A DNA stretch of 64,000 bases from Ktedonobacteraceae bacterium (GCA_035653615.1 DASRBN010000015.1:282473-346472); one strand, 5' to 3'; counted from the stretch's first letter, positions 1 to 8,792 are shown. Notes: generated by a model not told the origin, from the sequence alone. Numbers and translations are program-made.

Positions 1-844
1 CTATCGCGCCGTTAAATCCCCCGCTGTACCAGATATTTCCCGCACCGTCAGAGGCAATCAGATGCGGTCGAAAGCTGCCAACCCCGTATTCTTTGATCTT
101 GATGGTTCCCGATTGGGTAGGTGTAAAGCTGCCTATCTGGTCTATTCCCGCTGCATTTTCGCAAAACCAGATCGTTCCCTGTGGAGTGATAGTCATGCCA
201 TATGGATTGCTGCCCGGCGTAGGAATAGGAGTCTCTACCACCTGGTGTGTATTCGTGTTCAGAAAACCGATATCGTTCGAGCTAAATTCCGTGAACCAGA
301 GATTTCCTCGCGCATCGAAAACCAGGTCAAACGGCGAACTGCCTTTCTTTAACGACCATTGATTCCAGCTCCCGCTTTGCGGACTAAATTCGCCTATCGC
401 ATCGCTGGTAGGCTCAGTAAACCAGACATTGCCAGCGCCATCCACTTTTAGAAAGAGTGGACCGGTGTAGCCGGCAGGTTCGTTGAAATCTTGAATGAAG
501 TTGCCATCGGAGAAGGCATACTGGCCGAGAACTCCCTGCGATCTGGTAGGGCACTTCGGTTTTGGCTCGCACCCCGGCTCCGCGACCCAGATAAATCCAT
601 GCGCAGGGTCAAGCACAATTCCCCACGGCAATAACGTTGTCCGGGCCTGATTTGACACCATTGATAGCGCTCGTTGCGTGGAAAATGGCGCCTCTTCCGA
701 GCGCGGAACGCTATCATGTTGTGTTTGCGCTACCTGCTGCGGTGCAGCAGGCGTAAATGCCGCCCGGAAGAACCAGAAGGCGCCGGCGCCCGCAATAACG
801 ATAAGCACTACCAGCGCAAGGCTGGTCAACATTCTCCTATTCAT
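1..844 (-). CDS. Streptogramin-lyase-like (Vgb/SMP-30) beta-propeller protein, partial
   Basis: The gene runs off the left edge, so about 281 residues are visible. Reading the minus strand from the ATG at 844 gives a short basic N-terminus (MNRRM), a hydrophobic segment (about residues 5-28, a signal peptide or anchor) and then an extracytoplasmic domain with repeated blades such as NLWFTE, TIWFCEN and NIWYSGG, spaced 40-50 residues apart. That W-F/Y-x-E pattern is typical of the virginiamycin B lyase / SMP-30 six-bladed propeller superfamily. Lyase activity is not shown; many members are uncharacterised exported sensors or hydrolases. A second in-frame ATG at 832 is possible, but its AGGAG lies only one base away, so 844 is preferred. 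C-terminal catalytic residues are outside the window. Confidence 0.75.
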   Translation of the reverse strand, partial: MNRRMLTSLALVVLIVIAGAGAFWFFRAAFTPAAPQQVAQTQHDSVPRSEEAPFSTQRALSMVSNQARTTLLPWGIVLDPAHGFIWVAEPGCEPKPKCPTRSQGVLGQYAFSDGNFIQDFNEPAGYTGPLFLKVDGAGNVWFTEPTSDAIGEFSPQSGSWNQWSLKKGSSPFDLVFDARGNLWFTEFSSNDIGFLNTNTHQVVETPIPTPGSNPYGMTITPQGTIWFCENAAGIDQIGSFTPTQSGTIKIKEYGVGSFRPHLIASDGAGNIWYSGGFNGAI

Positions 845-953
845 GATAAGCAGCTATTCTCTCTTATCCGGCTAAAACGGTTCCATTTAATACAAGGAAA
901 TATTTCCTACTCTGCTACAATATTGCTCCTCCGCTATTATACTTCATCTTATA

Positions 954-1019
954 AGGATTCTTCGCTGCGCTCAGAATGACATGCCCACTCATGTCATTCT
1001 GAGCGCAGCGAAGAATCCT
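954..1019. repeat. Perfect inverted repeat, family A (GCAGCGAAGAATC element)
   Basis: Two exact 30-base arms (954-983 and 990-1019) flank a 6-base loop. The core reads TCATTCTGAGCGCAGCGAAG. The same 26-base arm recurs as an inverted pair at 53296-53365 inside a coding sequence, and a degenerate half copy lies near 38719-38739. It is a dispersed, probably non-autonomous mobile repeat of REP/MITE type. It lies between divergent genes, so a transcript could fold here, but there is no T-tract on either side. Confidence 0.85.
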
Positions 1020-1128
1020 ACCAGATAGTAATGGGCGTTGGACGCAACTCTACCAAAAGCTATAAGATGTAACGTATAAACATACGAAAATATATCTTGA
1101 TCTATTGCTGAGATTTGAGGAATCCTTC

Positions 1129-2058
1129 ATGTCGGTATCAAAACAAAAAGCATTTTTACGCCTCTGCCCCCGTTGCAAAGCCCCATTAGCGCCGGGTAGT
1201 GCTGCCTGCTTCAGTTGTGGTTACCGATTCGCCCCTACACCATCCAATAGTACTATGCAACCACCTTCTCCAGTACCTCCATCCTATCGCAAAAGACAGG
1301 AACCATCGCCTTTACAAAAGCGAGCGCCCTTGCTCTATTTTCTTAGCGTTTTTCTGGTGATTATTCTTTTTACCCTTGTAGCACTGCACGCGGCAGGCAT
1401 ATCACCTTCAACACTTTTTGCGAAGCAAACCGCGCCGGTTCAGGCAGTAACCTATCCTGCGCCAAAAGTGCCGCCCCTTTTTTCAGACAACTTTACCAGC
1501 GATACATACGGATGGAACCTGCAAAGTTCTCCCGGCAACTACGCCGTCACCCTGGGCAATGGCGCGCTGGCCTTGCAAATAGACAAGAATAAGTTGCTCT
1601 GGGAGCTATTGCCCGGCCAGAGGTCTTTCAGCAATTTTACGCTGACGGTGAACGCAATTCTTTCGCAGGGCGACCAGAACAACGGGTATGGAGTCTATAT
1701 TCGCGGTTCCTCAAGTGCGGAGAGCGACCTTGCGAGCTACTATCGCTTCGAACTGTATGGTGATGGCTCGTATGCAATATTCAAGGGTGCGACGGACGCA
1801 AGCGGCCACTCGAGCGATACAAAACTCGTGGATTACACGCTCCATCCCGCCATTCAAAAGCAAGGCAAGGTCAATCACATCATGATTATCGCGAAAGGTC
1901 CCAACCTATCATTTATCGTGAACGGCCAGCTTGTAAAGACCATCACCGATCATAGCTATACAAGCGGGTCTGTTGCCCTCTTCGTTTCAAATCTGCCTGA
2001 GGCGAAGCCAGGCGCTACCGCGCAGTTTTCGAATCTGAACATTTATCCGGCGCAATAG
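1129..2058 (+). CDS. Zinc-ribbon membrane protein with extracytoplasmic beta-sandwich domain
   Basis: The product is 309 residues. The start is set at ATG 1129 because GAGGAA lies 6 bases upstream; an in-frame TTG at 1105 has no ribosome site. Residues about 14-33 hold a zinc ribbon (CPRC ... CFSCGY). A proline-rich basic linker and one membrane span (about residues 72-94) follow. The outer domain (about residues 120-309) starts with FSDNFTSDTYGW and contains NGYGVYIRG and LSFIVNGQLV, the pattern of DUF1080 / concanavalin-A-like laminin-G folds. A cytoplasmic zinc ribbon with an external lectin-like domain is common in Chloroflexota proteins of unknown role. Function is unknown; binding of a sugar or surface polymer is inference only. 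Confidence 0.75.
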   Translation: MSVSKQKAFLRLCPRCKAPLAPGSAACFSCGYRFAPTPSNSTMQPPSPVPPSYRKRQEPSPLQKRAPLLYFLSVFLVIILFTLVALHAAGISPSTLFAKQTAPVQAVTYPAPKVPPLFSDNFTSDTYGWNLQSSPGNYAVTLGNGALALQIDKNKLLWELLPGQRSFSNFTLTVNAILSQGDQNNGYGVYIRGSSSAESDLASYYRFELYGDGSYAIFKGATDASGHSSDTKLVDYTLHPAIQKQGKVNHIMIIAKGPNLSFIVNGQLVKTITDHSYTSGSVALFVSNLPEAKPGATAQFSNLNIYPAQ

Positions 2059-2078
2059 TTCGCCCTGGCCTGTCCTCA

Positions 2079-2297
2079 GATGTACATTCACTAATTTTTT
2101 CCGGTCCTCACGTTTACAGTACAGAAACTTTCCTTCTTTTTGATCTGCCTGTCATTCCCACCAATCCTTCGTCGTCAAGGCTGGCCGGAGATACCTATGA
2201 CTCCACCTTCTACATGTGGTCTGTAGTCGGTACAGTTGTGATCGGCCTTGGGACTATTGTGTTAGTTATCACCGCTATTATCTTCGCACCCCGGTAG
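2079..2297 (+). other. Possible membrane-protein tail or micro-ORF (remnant)
   Basis: A plus-strand frame stays open from upstream to the TAG at 2295-2297 and ends with about 20 hydrophobic residues (VVGTVVIGLGTIVLVITAII) followed by FAPR. The only Met in this stretch is close to the end, giving a 24-residue single-span peptide from about 2214, and no ribosome site is seen for it. It could be the decayed C-terminus of a membrane-anchored protein or a tiny membrane peptide. No family can be named. Confidence 0.2.
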
Positions 2298-2318
2298 CAG
2301 ATGGGTTCGCGCCCGCAC

Positions 2319-4448
2319 TTATGTCACTACCGCTGTTGTGTTAAGAAGCGTCAAGGTAAACCAGAAGGTCGCTCCTCCCCCTGGAACGCTCTCCACCCCA
2401 ACCTGCCCACCATGAGCTTCAACAATGTAGCGGCAAATGGCCAGACCTAATCCCAGGCCAACCTCGGAGCCACTTTGAGTTTCGATCCCCGGCACCTGGT
2501 AGTACCGCTCCCATACCCGTTGCTGCTCCGGTAGCGAGAGACCTGGTCCCTGGTCGCGCACCAGCAATCGCACCGCCTGGTCTTCTTGCTGGAGCCTTAC
2601 TTCTATCATCTGACCAACTGGAGTATATTTGAGGGCATTGGACAGGTAGTTGTTGACCACCTGCCGGATGCGATCAGCATCAGCCAGCACATGCATTGGA
2701 TACTCCGGCAGCGAGAGTACAAAGCGCTGCCCGGAGGTCAGTTGCTCTTGCTCTTCCACAACAGCACGTATCAATGCGCTCAATTCACAGCGATCGAACT
2801 GGAACTGGAGCGTATGAGATTCAATACGAGCGATATCAAGTAAATCATTCGCTAAGCGGGTTAAGCGGTGAATATGTTGCTGCGTGCGCTGAAGGATTTG
2901 TTGAATCGCCTGTTGCTCCTTTGCTACTTCCGAGCCTGAAAGTGTGAGGCGAGACAGGTATTTGAGCGCTAACTGCACATTGCCCAGAATACTGGTCAAG
3001 GGCGTCTTGATCTCATGACCGGCGATACTAATGAAGTCGTCTTTGAGCCGATTGAGGAGTTCGAGTTGCCGGCTCGCTTGCTTCTGCTCTTCCAGGCGAA
3101 CCTGCAGCTCGTGTGTGATGGTATGAAGTTCCTGATTATCCATTGCTGCCTCACTGCTCGTGATTTCGAGTTCTTCATTGGTCGCCTGCAGTTCCTCATT
3201 GGCTTCCTGCAACAGCTCATGAACCCGTTCCGCGTCCTCAAGCGTTTGCTGAAAGAACGCCATCTGGCTTTCGAGCTGTTCATTCACCTGGTGCAATGTT
3301 TCTTGTAGGGGTTCCAATTTCTCAGTAGAGGAATCTCTTGATCGCGAAGCAAGCTTCGTGCTCTCGGAAGTGGGATAGCCAAGCGAAAGCTGCCTGGCAT
3401 CACTGATCAAAATAGCTACGAGGGATGGCTCAGTTTCTGCGGCACGCAGGTGGGCAAATTGAAGTGTGAGCGGAGGTCTCTGCACAAAAGCATCTTGCGC
3501 CTGCGCGCGCAGGGAGAGCTTCAGCGGCACATGTTGTTCAAAAACAGACACAAGTGCCAGGCGCAACAACGCCTCCGATAGGCCGGAGATTGTCTTGCTG
3601 AAATCCTGCCCAACCACTTCTCCGGGGACACCCAGCAGCTCAGCGGCAACGCTATCCAGGTACATGATACGATATGCCCGGTTCACCAGCACCATGCCTA
3701 CTCCATCAAATTGCCACGGGAAAGGCCTCACTCCTTCTGAGACGACCTGCTCTTGAGGTGACGAAAGATGCTCTGCGGCAACAGCCATGTCCATTCCCTT
3801 AAGCGCCGGAATCGACTGCTGGGGTCTATTGGAGGCAGCGAGAGGATGTACTGCGCGGCAGCGATACAGATTCCATCGCGGATCTAGCAGCTCATATACA
3901 TGTGGATGTGGCTGCACAGATGCACCGGGGCCAAGCAATAGCAGGCCACCGCCGGTCAGGGAGGTCGCAAAACGACCGAGTACCACCTGCTGCACCGGCA
4001 GGGTCAACGAATCGAGGTCATGCAGGGCAATCAGCAAGTGCAGGTGAGATAACGGGGAATGGTTGAGCAGATCATGCCTGCCAAAGATCACCAGGTGGCG
4101 TACCACACCGGTCAGAGCAAAGGAGTACGGCTGATCGCTATTTCCTGCATCCACGCGCTCAAAGAACTGTTGCTGATAGTTGAGCGGAAGGTGGGCGAGG
4201 CTTTGTTCGGAAAAGGTGAAATGGCGTGCCTCTGCTACCATCTTCTCCTGGCTGTAGGTAGCAAAAATCTTGATGCTCCAACTGACTGCATCCGGCCCCA
4301 AATGATCAGCTAAAAGCAAAGCCAGAAGATACGGTGCTTCTGCCGGGGTCTGCTCCACCATCCAGATGCGCACGACGCGTCCTTGCCAGCAGTGTTGCAA
4401 CACCTGCGGGACGAGTTGCTCTCTCAAATATTCCAGGACACCATCCAT
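2319..4448 (-). CDS. Histidine kinase with degenerate CheR-like, PAS, HisKA and HATPase domains
   Basis: The product is 709 residues. ATG 4448 has AGGAGAGG 6 bases upstream. Residues about 22-200 align by eye with the catalytic domain of CheR methyltransferases (VRIW at 26-29, FARH-like FGRHDLL at 122-128, LLLGPGAS at 170-177), but the SAM-binding GCSTGEEPYS stretch has become EQTPAEAPYL (32-41) and the N-terminal helical CheR domain is absent. A PAS-like region spans about 245-350, and a coiled coil with LQATNEELE lies at about 380-465. The phosphoacceptor is His478 (AGHEIKTPL), followed by the N box (NYLSNALKYTP) and G boxes (DQGPGLS, GLGLGLAI). There is no membrane segment, so it is a cytoplasmic sensor. 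No partner regulator is adjacent; the single-domain regulator at 41.4 kb is only a distant candidate. Confidence 0.85.
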   Translation of the reverse strand: MDGVLEYLREQLVPQVLQHCWQGRVVRIWMVEQTPAEAPYLLALLLADHLGPDAVSWSIKIFATYSQEKMVAEARHFTFSEQSLAHLPLNYQQQFFERVDAGNSDQPYSFALTGVVRHLVIFGRHDLLNHSPLSHLHLLIALHDLDSLTLPVQQVVLGRFATSLTGGGLLLLGPGASVQPHPHVYELLDPRWNLYRCRAVHPLAASNRPQQSIPALKGMDMAVAAEHLSSPQEQVVSEGVRPFPWQFDGVGMVLVNRAYRIMYLDSVAAELLGVPGEVVGQDFSKTISGLSEALLRLALVSVFEQHVPLKLSLRAQAQDAFVQRPPLTLQFAHLRAAETEPSLVAILISDARQLSLGYPTSESTKLASRSRDSSTEKLEPLQETLHQVNEQLESQMAFFQQTLEDAERVHELLQEANEELQATNEELEITSSEAAMDNQELHTITHELQVRLEEQKQASRQLELLNRLKDDFISIAGHEIKTPLTSILGNVQLALKYLSRLTLSGSEVAKEQQAIQQILQRTQQHIHRLTRLANDLLDIARIESHTLQFQFDRCELSALIRAVVEEQEQLTSGQRFVLSLPEYPMHVLADADRIRQVVNNYLSNALKYTPVGQMIEVRLQQEDQAVRLLVRDQGPGLSLPEQQRVWERYYQVPGIETQSGSEVGLGLGLAICRYIVEAHGGQVGVESVPGGGATFWFTLTLLNTTAVVT

Positions 4449-4986
4449 TGAAGCCTCTCCTGGTCAATGATTCGAAAAGACCTGTGATCGACTGTTGCAC
4501 CCATTGTTTTCGAGGGAACTTATATTCCCACCTCCGTGTGTAATACGAATAACTGGTGGAGAAAGCCTCAACTTGACTCTCGTCCGACTATTCCATAGTT
4601 CTAAAGAGCTGAAGCTATGCAAGAGCGCTCAACTGGGTATGTCAGATAGGCCATTGTAATCTTATTGCTACATAAGGAATTGTAGGAATGCTTATTTCTT
4701 CAATGCCTGCTCTTCCCAGGCCCTATGACTGGACGACCGATCCAACATCTCTTGCCTGTGTCACTTTACATTCAAGCAGTTATCGATTATACTTGTGAAG
4801 GTGAGCAATATAGGTGGAGTTCGAGTGCCTTCTATTCCTACCAAAACTCGTTCAATCATTATTGGCCCTGGCTAGCTGCTGGTAGCTTATGGGCGGCTAC
4901 CTCTACTTTCGATAGCATTGCCTATGGGAGCAACCGCTTCCTCACATGCGTCTATTTACTAGCAAGCAATTGCAGGGGAGAACAAG
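4449..4986. other. Intergenic region, no gene recognised
   Basis: This 538-base gap lies between a leftward kinase and a rightward secreted protein, so it should hold both promoters. I see no convincing -35/-10 pair, no RNA gene and no strong hairpin. An open frame that begins near 4725 and runs into the next gene does not resemble a known protein and is treated as chance. Confidence 0.4.
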
Positions 4987-6207
4987 ATGAAACATCTTCT
5001 CAAGGGAACCATACTGCTGTGTGTCGTTACTCTTTTATTGGGTGCGCTGTCTCTCACAGCGGTAGAGGCAAAAGCCAATTCATCATCCTGGCAACCCTTC
5101 CAGGGCCATTTCAGGCTTAAAACAGAAGCACCCAAAGTTACATTCCCCGGGGGGATGTTCCTGAATAGCGTCGCAACCGTCTCGGCCAGCGATGTCTGGA
5201 CGGTAGGATACTATCTCACGCCAAGTACTATCGGATTCGTTGACAAGACGCTGATTGAACATTGGGATGGCTCGCAGTGGAGCATTGTCACCAGCCCCAA
5301 TCCAGGCTCAACGTCCAATGCACTTGGCAGCATAGCTGCTGTCTCCGCGAGTGATATCTGGGCCGTCGGCACCTCCTCCAATAACAACTCTACATCGCAG
5401 ACGTTGATTGAGCACTGGAACGGCACGCAGTGGAGCGTCGTCACCAGCCCCAATCCAGGTTCATTTTCTAATGCGCTCGATGGAATCGTTGTCATTTCCA
5501 GCGGTGATATCTGGGCCGTCGGTAGTTTTTCCAATAACAGCACCTCATCGCAAACATTAGTCGAACAATGGGATGGCTCACAATGGAGTGTGGTTACAAG
5601 TCCCAATCCAGGCTCAGCGGGAAACGGCCTGAGTAGCATAGCCGCAGTGAACGCGAACAACCTCTGGGCCGTTGGTGGTTTTTCCAGTAACAGCAACTCG
5701 CAACAGACATTGGTTGAACACTGGAACGGCTCGAAATGGAGCGTGGTCAAGAGTCCCAATCCAACAGGATCAACGGTCAACAATCTAAGTGGAGTGGCCG
5801 TGGCCTCGGCAAATGATGTTTGGGCCGCCGGCAGTGGCAATGGTTTCAGCACAACGCTGATCGAGCACTGGAACGGCTCGAAATGGAGCATCGTACAGAG
5901 TCCCAATCCAGGGCAGATCAATCTTCTTGATGATATAGCGGTCGTTTCTGGCAGCAACATCTGGGCCGTTGGGCAGTCCTTAGCATTCACCGGGCAGACG
6001 CTGATCGAACAATGGAATGGCAAGCAGTGGAGCGTCGTGCAAAGCCCGAACGCGCCGGGATCAACAAATAATTTTCTGTCGGGCATCGCTGTCATCTCCG
6101 CCAGCGACATCTGGACTGTTGGGGGATACCAGGATAATAACCTTGCCGGACACACACTGACCGAGAACTGGGACGGCAACACGTGGAGTATTGTACCCAG
6201 CCCATAG
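4987..6207 (+). CDS. Secreted repeat protein with about eight tryptophan-rich blades
   Basis: The product is 406 residues. The start has GGGGAG 6 bases upstream. Residues 1-29 form a clear signal peptide (hydrophobic core, TAVEAKA cleavage region). The mature part is built of eight tandem units of about 48 residues with the pattern (S/D)IWAVG, then QTLIEHWNGS, then QWSVVTSPNPGS. Regular tryptophans and short strands suggest a beta-propeller or other all-beta solenoid at the cell surface. The DNA repeats are not identical, so the array is old enough to have diverged. I know similar arrays from Ktedonobacteria and some Actinobacteria, but no activity can be assigned. It appears monocistronic and ends at a strong hairpin. 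Confidence 0.75.
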   Translation: MKHLLKGTILLCVVTLLLGALSLTAVEAKANSSSWQPFQGHFRLKTEAPKVTFPGGMFLNSVATVSASDVWTVGYYLTPSTIGFVDKTLIEHWDGSQWSIVTSPNPGSTSNALGSIAAVSASDIWAVGTSSNNNSTSQTLIEHWNGTQWSVVTSPNPGSFSNALDGIVVISSGDIWAVGSFSNNSTSSQTLVEQWDGSQWSVVTSPNPGSAGNGLSSIAAVNANNLWAVGGFSSNSNSQQTLVEHWNGSKWSVVKSPNPTGSTVNNLSGVAVASANDVWAAGSGNGFSTTLIEHWNGSKWSIVQSPNPGQINLLDDIAVVSGSNIWAVGQSLAFTGQTLIEQWNGKQWSVVQSPNAPGSTNNFLSGIAVISASDIWTVGGYQDNNLAGHTLTENWDGNTWSIVPSP

Positions 6208-6217
6208 TGCCAAACCT

Positions 6218-6253
6218 CAACGGTAAGCGGAACTACGGTTCCGCTTACCGTTG
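6218..6253 (+). terminator. Hairpin after the repeat-protein gene
   Basis: Perfect 16-base arms (6218-6233, 6238-6253) close a TACG loop. The loop with its closing pair is C-UACG-G, a member of the very stable cUNCGg tetraloop class. There is no T-tract, so it may act as a 3-prime stabiliser rather than a classical terminator. Confidence 0.6.
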
Positions 6254-6335
6254 CCGGACCTTCAGATCGCTAAACTCGTATGATATGATGCTATAGACTG
6301 ATTTGTGATCTTCTATAGTGAAAACGAGAACATCT

Positions 6336-7823
6336 ATGGCAAGAACATATCGCGGCGAAGTCCGGGCGCCCGACTTTCCAACCGGGCTGGATTGGATCAA
6401 TAGCGACCACCCCCTGCATATCAAGGAGTTTCGCAATCATATTCTGATCATCCATTTCTGGACGCTGTGCTGAATTAACTGCATGCATGCGCTCGCGCAG
6501 TTGCGTGAGATCGAAATCGCCTTTCCCAACGAGCTGGCAGTCGTCAGCGTTCACTCTCCCAAGTTCAAACGCGAACAATATACCGAAAGCGTTCGAGACG
6601 CTGTGCTGCGTTATGGCATTACCCATCCCGTCGTCAATGACCGCTCCATGCGCATGTGGCGAGAGTACGCCGTGCGGGCATGGCCGACCTTGATGTTCAT
6701 CGACCCGGAAAATAGAGTGATTGCCAGGCACGAAGGGGAAATTAATCCTGATGGCGCGAAACGACTCATCGCAGAGATGATTAAAGAGTTCGACGCCGAA
6801 AACTTGCTCAATCACCGCCCGCTGCGCTTCGCGCATGAAACCGCGCCGGAGGCAATTATGGCCTTCCCCGGCAAGCTGGCGGTCGATGCCCCGGCAAATC
6901 GCCTGGTTATCAGCGATTCCGCTCATCATCGCCTGCTGGAAATGGACCTGGAAGGTAAGGTACGGCATATCATTGGCAGCGGAGAACCGGGCAAGGCAAA
7001 CGGGCCATTCGCGCAGGCTCAATTCAATCGCCCGCAAGGTGTGACGCTCGACGGCGAGATTCTTTACGTGGCCGACACGGAAAATCACATGATCCGGCGC
7101 GTCGATCTCGCTGCGCAGCAGGTCGAAACCATCGCTGGAACGGGCGAGCAGGCCGGCATGAGCGATACAACCGCGTGGGGGCCTGCGCTCAATGCAGCCT
7201 TGAGCTCGCCCTGGGATATCGTTCACTCCAGCAACCAACTCTATATTGCCATGGCGGGGATGCACCAGATCTTCGTGTACTATATTGACCGCCAGGAAAT
7301 CGAGCCATTTGCCGGCACCGGCCATGAGGATATTCGTGATGGCACGCTTACAGAAGCGTTCTTCGCCCAGCCCAACGGCCTATCGTTGGATGATAACCGC
7401 GTGCTATATGTGGCTGATAGTGAGACAAGCGCGGTCCGAGCTGTATCCCTGACAGGGACAGAAAACGTAATCACACTGGTTGGAACGGGATTATTCGATT
7501 TCGGCGACAGGAATGGTGTGGGCGACGAGGTGCTCTTGCAGCATGTGCAAGCCGTTTGCTTTATCGATGGTATGGTCTACCTCGCCGATACCTATAACAA
7601 TCGTATCAAAGTACTGAACCCACAAACACGCGAAGTACAATCTTTTGCCGGCAGCGGCGAGGCGGGATATACTGATGGTGCGCCTGACACGGCACAATTC
7701 AATGAACCTGGCGGCCTGGCAACTGCTGGCGGCAAATTATACGTGGCGGACACGAACAACCATGCCATACGTGTGATAGACCTGGCGTCGGGAAATGTGG
7801 GGACGCTGAACGTGCGTATGTAA
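6336..7823 (+). CDS. Thioredoxin-like/NHL-repeat protein with in-frame UGA (candidate selenoprotein)
   Basis: Read from ATG 6336, the frame gives 45 residues ending HFWTLC, then TGA at 6471-6473, then [10 protein letters not shown] in the same frame to a stop at 7823, 495 residues in all. In NHLRC2-like thioredoxin/NHL proteins this spot reads CCINC, so the UGA replaces the first Cys of the CxxC redox pair (U46-I-N-C49). A thioredoxin fold follows to about residue 150 ([17 protein letters not shown]), then a beta-propeller with NHL units ([20 protein letters not shown] and later copies). An internal start at ATG 6483 has no ribosome site and would lose the redox motif. A short hairpin after the UGA fits a bacterial SECIS. 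The alternative is a nonsense mutation. The next gene starts 30 bases downstream. Confidence 0.75.
6492..6509 (+). promoter_or_regulatory. SECIS-like hairpin downstream of UGA
   Basis: CTCGCGC (6492-6498) pairs with GCGTGAG (6503-6509), including one G-U pair, and leaves the loop AGTT. The loop starts 25 bases after the UGA and has G at its second position followed by U. Known bacterial SECIS elements have the apical loop roughly 16-37 bases after UGA with a G among the first loop bases. Short GC-rich hairpins are common in coding DNA, so alone this is modest evidence. Confidence 0.5.
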
Positions 7824-7853
7824 AACTCTAAGAAACATCCTGGAGGATAAGAA

Positions 7854-8717
7854 ATGCAAATTGCGATTGGACTGCCCGGCACAATACCGGGAGTATCGGG
7901 TGAATTTATTCTAGACTGGGCCAAGTTGGCAGAAGTGGGACCGTTCTCGAGTTTCGCCGTGCTTGATCGCCTGGTCTATCCCAACTATGAACCACTGATC
8001 ACGCTCGCGGCAGTCGCCGGTGTGACAGAGCGCATGCGCTTGATGACCAGTATCTTGATAGCCCCATTACATGACACCGCCATACTCGCGAAGCAGGCTG
8101 CCAGCATCGATGCGCTCTCCAATGGTCGCCTGACGCTCGGCATCGCCGTCGGTGGCCGGCAAGATGATTATCAGGCCGCGCAGGTTCCATTTCACGAACG
8201 CGGCAAGCGCTTTGATGAGCAACTGGCAACCATGAAGCGCATCTGGTCCGGCCAGCCAGTAAGCGATAAAGTGGGGGCAATTGGCCCGAACCCCGTGCAG
8301 AAAGGCGGGCCAGAACTGCTGATTGGGGGTTATTCGCCGGAAGCTATTAAGCGCGTAGGTCGTTGGGGCGATGGATTTATCAGCGGAGGCGGAGGCCCAG
8401 ATGCAGCTCGCCAGGGCTATAATGTAGCCGAGCAGTCCTGGAAAGAGGCGGGCAGGCCCGGCAAGCCACGATTCGTTGGCGCCACTTACTATGGACTGGG
8501 ACAAGATGCGGCTGAGAAGGCCGCCCAGTATATTCGTCACTATTATTCGTTCATGGGACCGATGGCAGATAGAATCGCCGCCAGCGTCCCAAGCACTCCC
8601 GAGGCAATTAAAGGGGCCTTGAAAGCATTTGCTGATGTGGGAGTAGACGAACTGATCTTCTGGCCCACCATTGCCGACCTGAACCAGGTCGATATGCTGG
8701 CGGAATTGGTGAGTTAA
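7854..8717 (+). CDS. LLM-class (luciferase-like) flavin-dependent oxidoreductase
   Basis: The product is 287 residues, preceded by GGAGGATAAGAA. The sequence shows the bacterial luciferase-like TIM barrel: IAIGLPGT at the start, RLMTSILIAPLHDTAILAKQ (about 62-81), SNGRLTLGIAVGGR (about 88-101), FDEQLATMKRIW (about 120-131) and LLIGGYSPEAIKRVGRWGDG (about 155-174). Members use FMN or F420 and oxidise varied small molecules; the cofactor cannot be read here. It begins 30 bases after the UGA-containing thioredoxin/NHL gene and shares its terminator, so the two are probably cotranscribed. The slightly short length (usual 290-350) reflects a compact C-terminus, and no residues look disrupted. Confidence 0.85.
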   Translation: MQIAIGLPGTIPGVSGEFILDWAKLAEVGPFSSFAVLDRLVYPNYEPLITLAAVAGVTERMRLMTSILIAPLHDTAILAKQAASIDALSNGRLTLGIAVGGRQDDYQAAQVPFHERGKRFDEQLATMKRIWSGQPVSDKVGAIGPNPVQKGGPELLIGGYSPEAIKRVGRWGDGFISGGGGPDAARQGYNVAEQSWKEAGRPGKPRFVGATYYGLGQDAAEKAAQYIRHYYSFMGPMADRIAASVPSTPEAIKGALKAFADVGVDELIFWPTIADLNQVDMLAELVS

Positions 8718-8724
8718 GAAATCC

Positions 8725-8792
8725 TTTCACACGAACAGAGCCAGGTATGCGCCTGAAATGCCGGTCGCACACCTGGCTCTGTTCGTGTGAAA
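8725..8792 (+). terminator. Large terminator hairpin
   Basis: Perfect 22-base arms (8725-8746 and 8771-8792) flank a 24-base loop. The right arm ends in GAAAA and the left arm begins with TTTC. It sits 7 bases after the oxidoreductase stop and separates that operon from the next gene. Confidence 0.75.

Noticed and set aside
4725..5120. 131-codon plus frame overlapping the signal peptide of the repeat protein.
   Set aside because: It overlaps a better-supported start in another frame and resembles nothing known.
5211..6182. 323-codon open frame on the minus strand opposite the secreted repeat protein.
   Set aside because: It mirrors the repeat units of the plus-strand gene, has Pro/Leu/Thr-rich low-complexity sequence and no ribosome site. 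It is an antisense shadow.
6291..7325. 344-codon minus-strand frame opposite the thioredoxin-NHL gene.
   Set aside because: It has no recognised domain, while the plus strand has clear NHL motifs and family conservation.
6483..7823. Gene start at ATG 6483 giving a 446-residue NHL protein.
   Set aside because: No ribosome site precedes it, it starts inside the redox motif, and 45 in-frame upstream codons match the N-terminus of the thioredoxin family.
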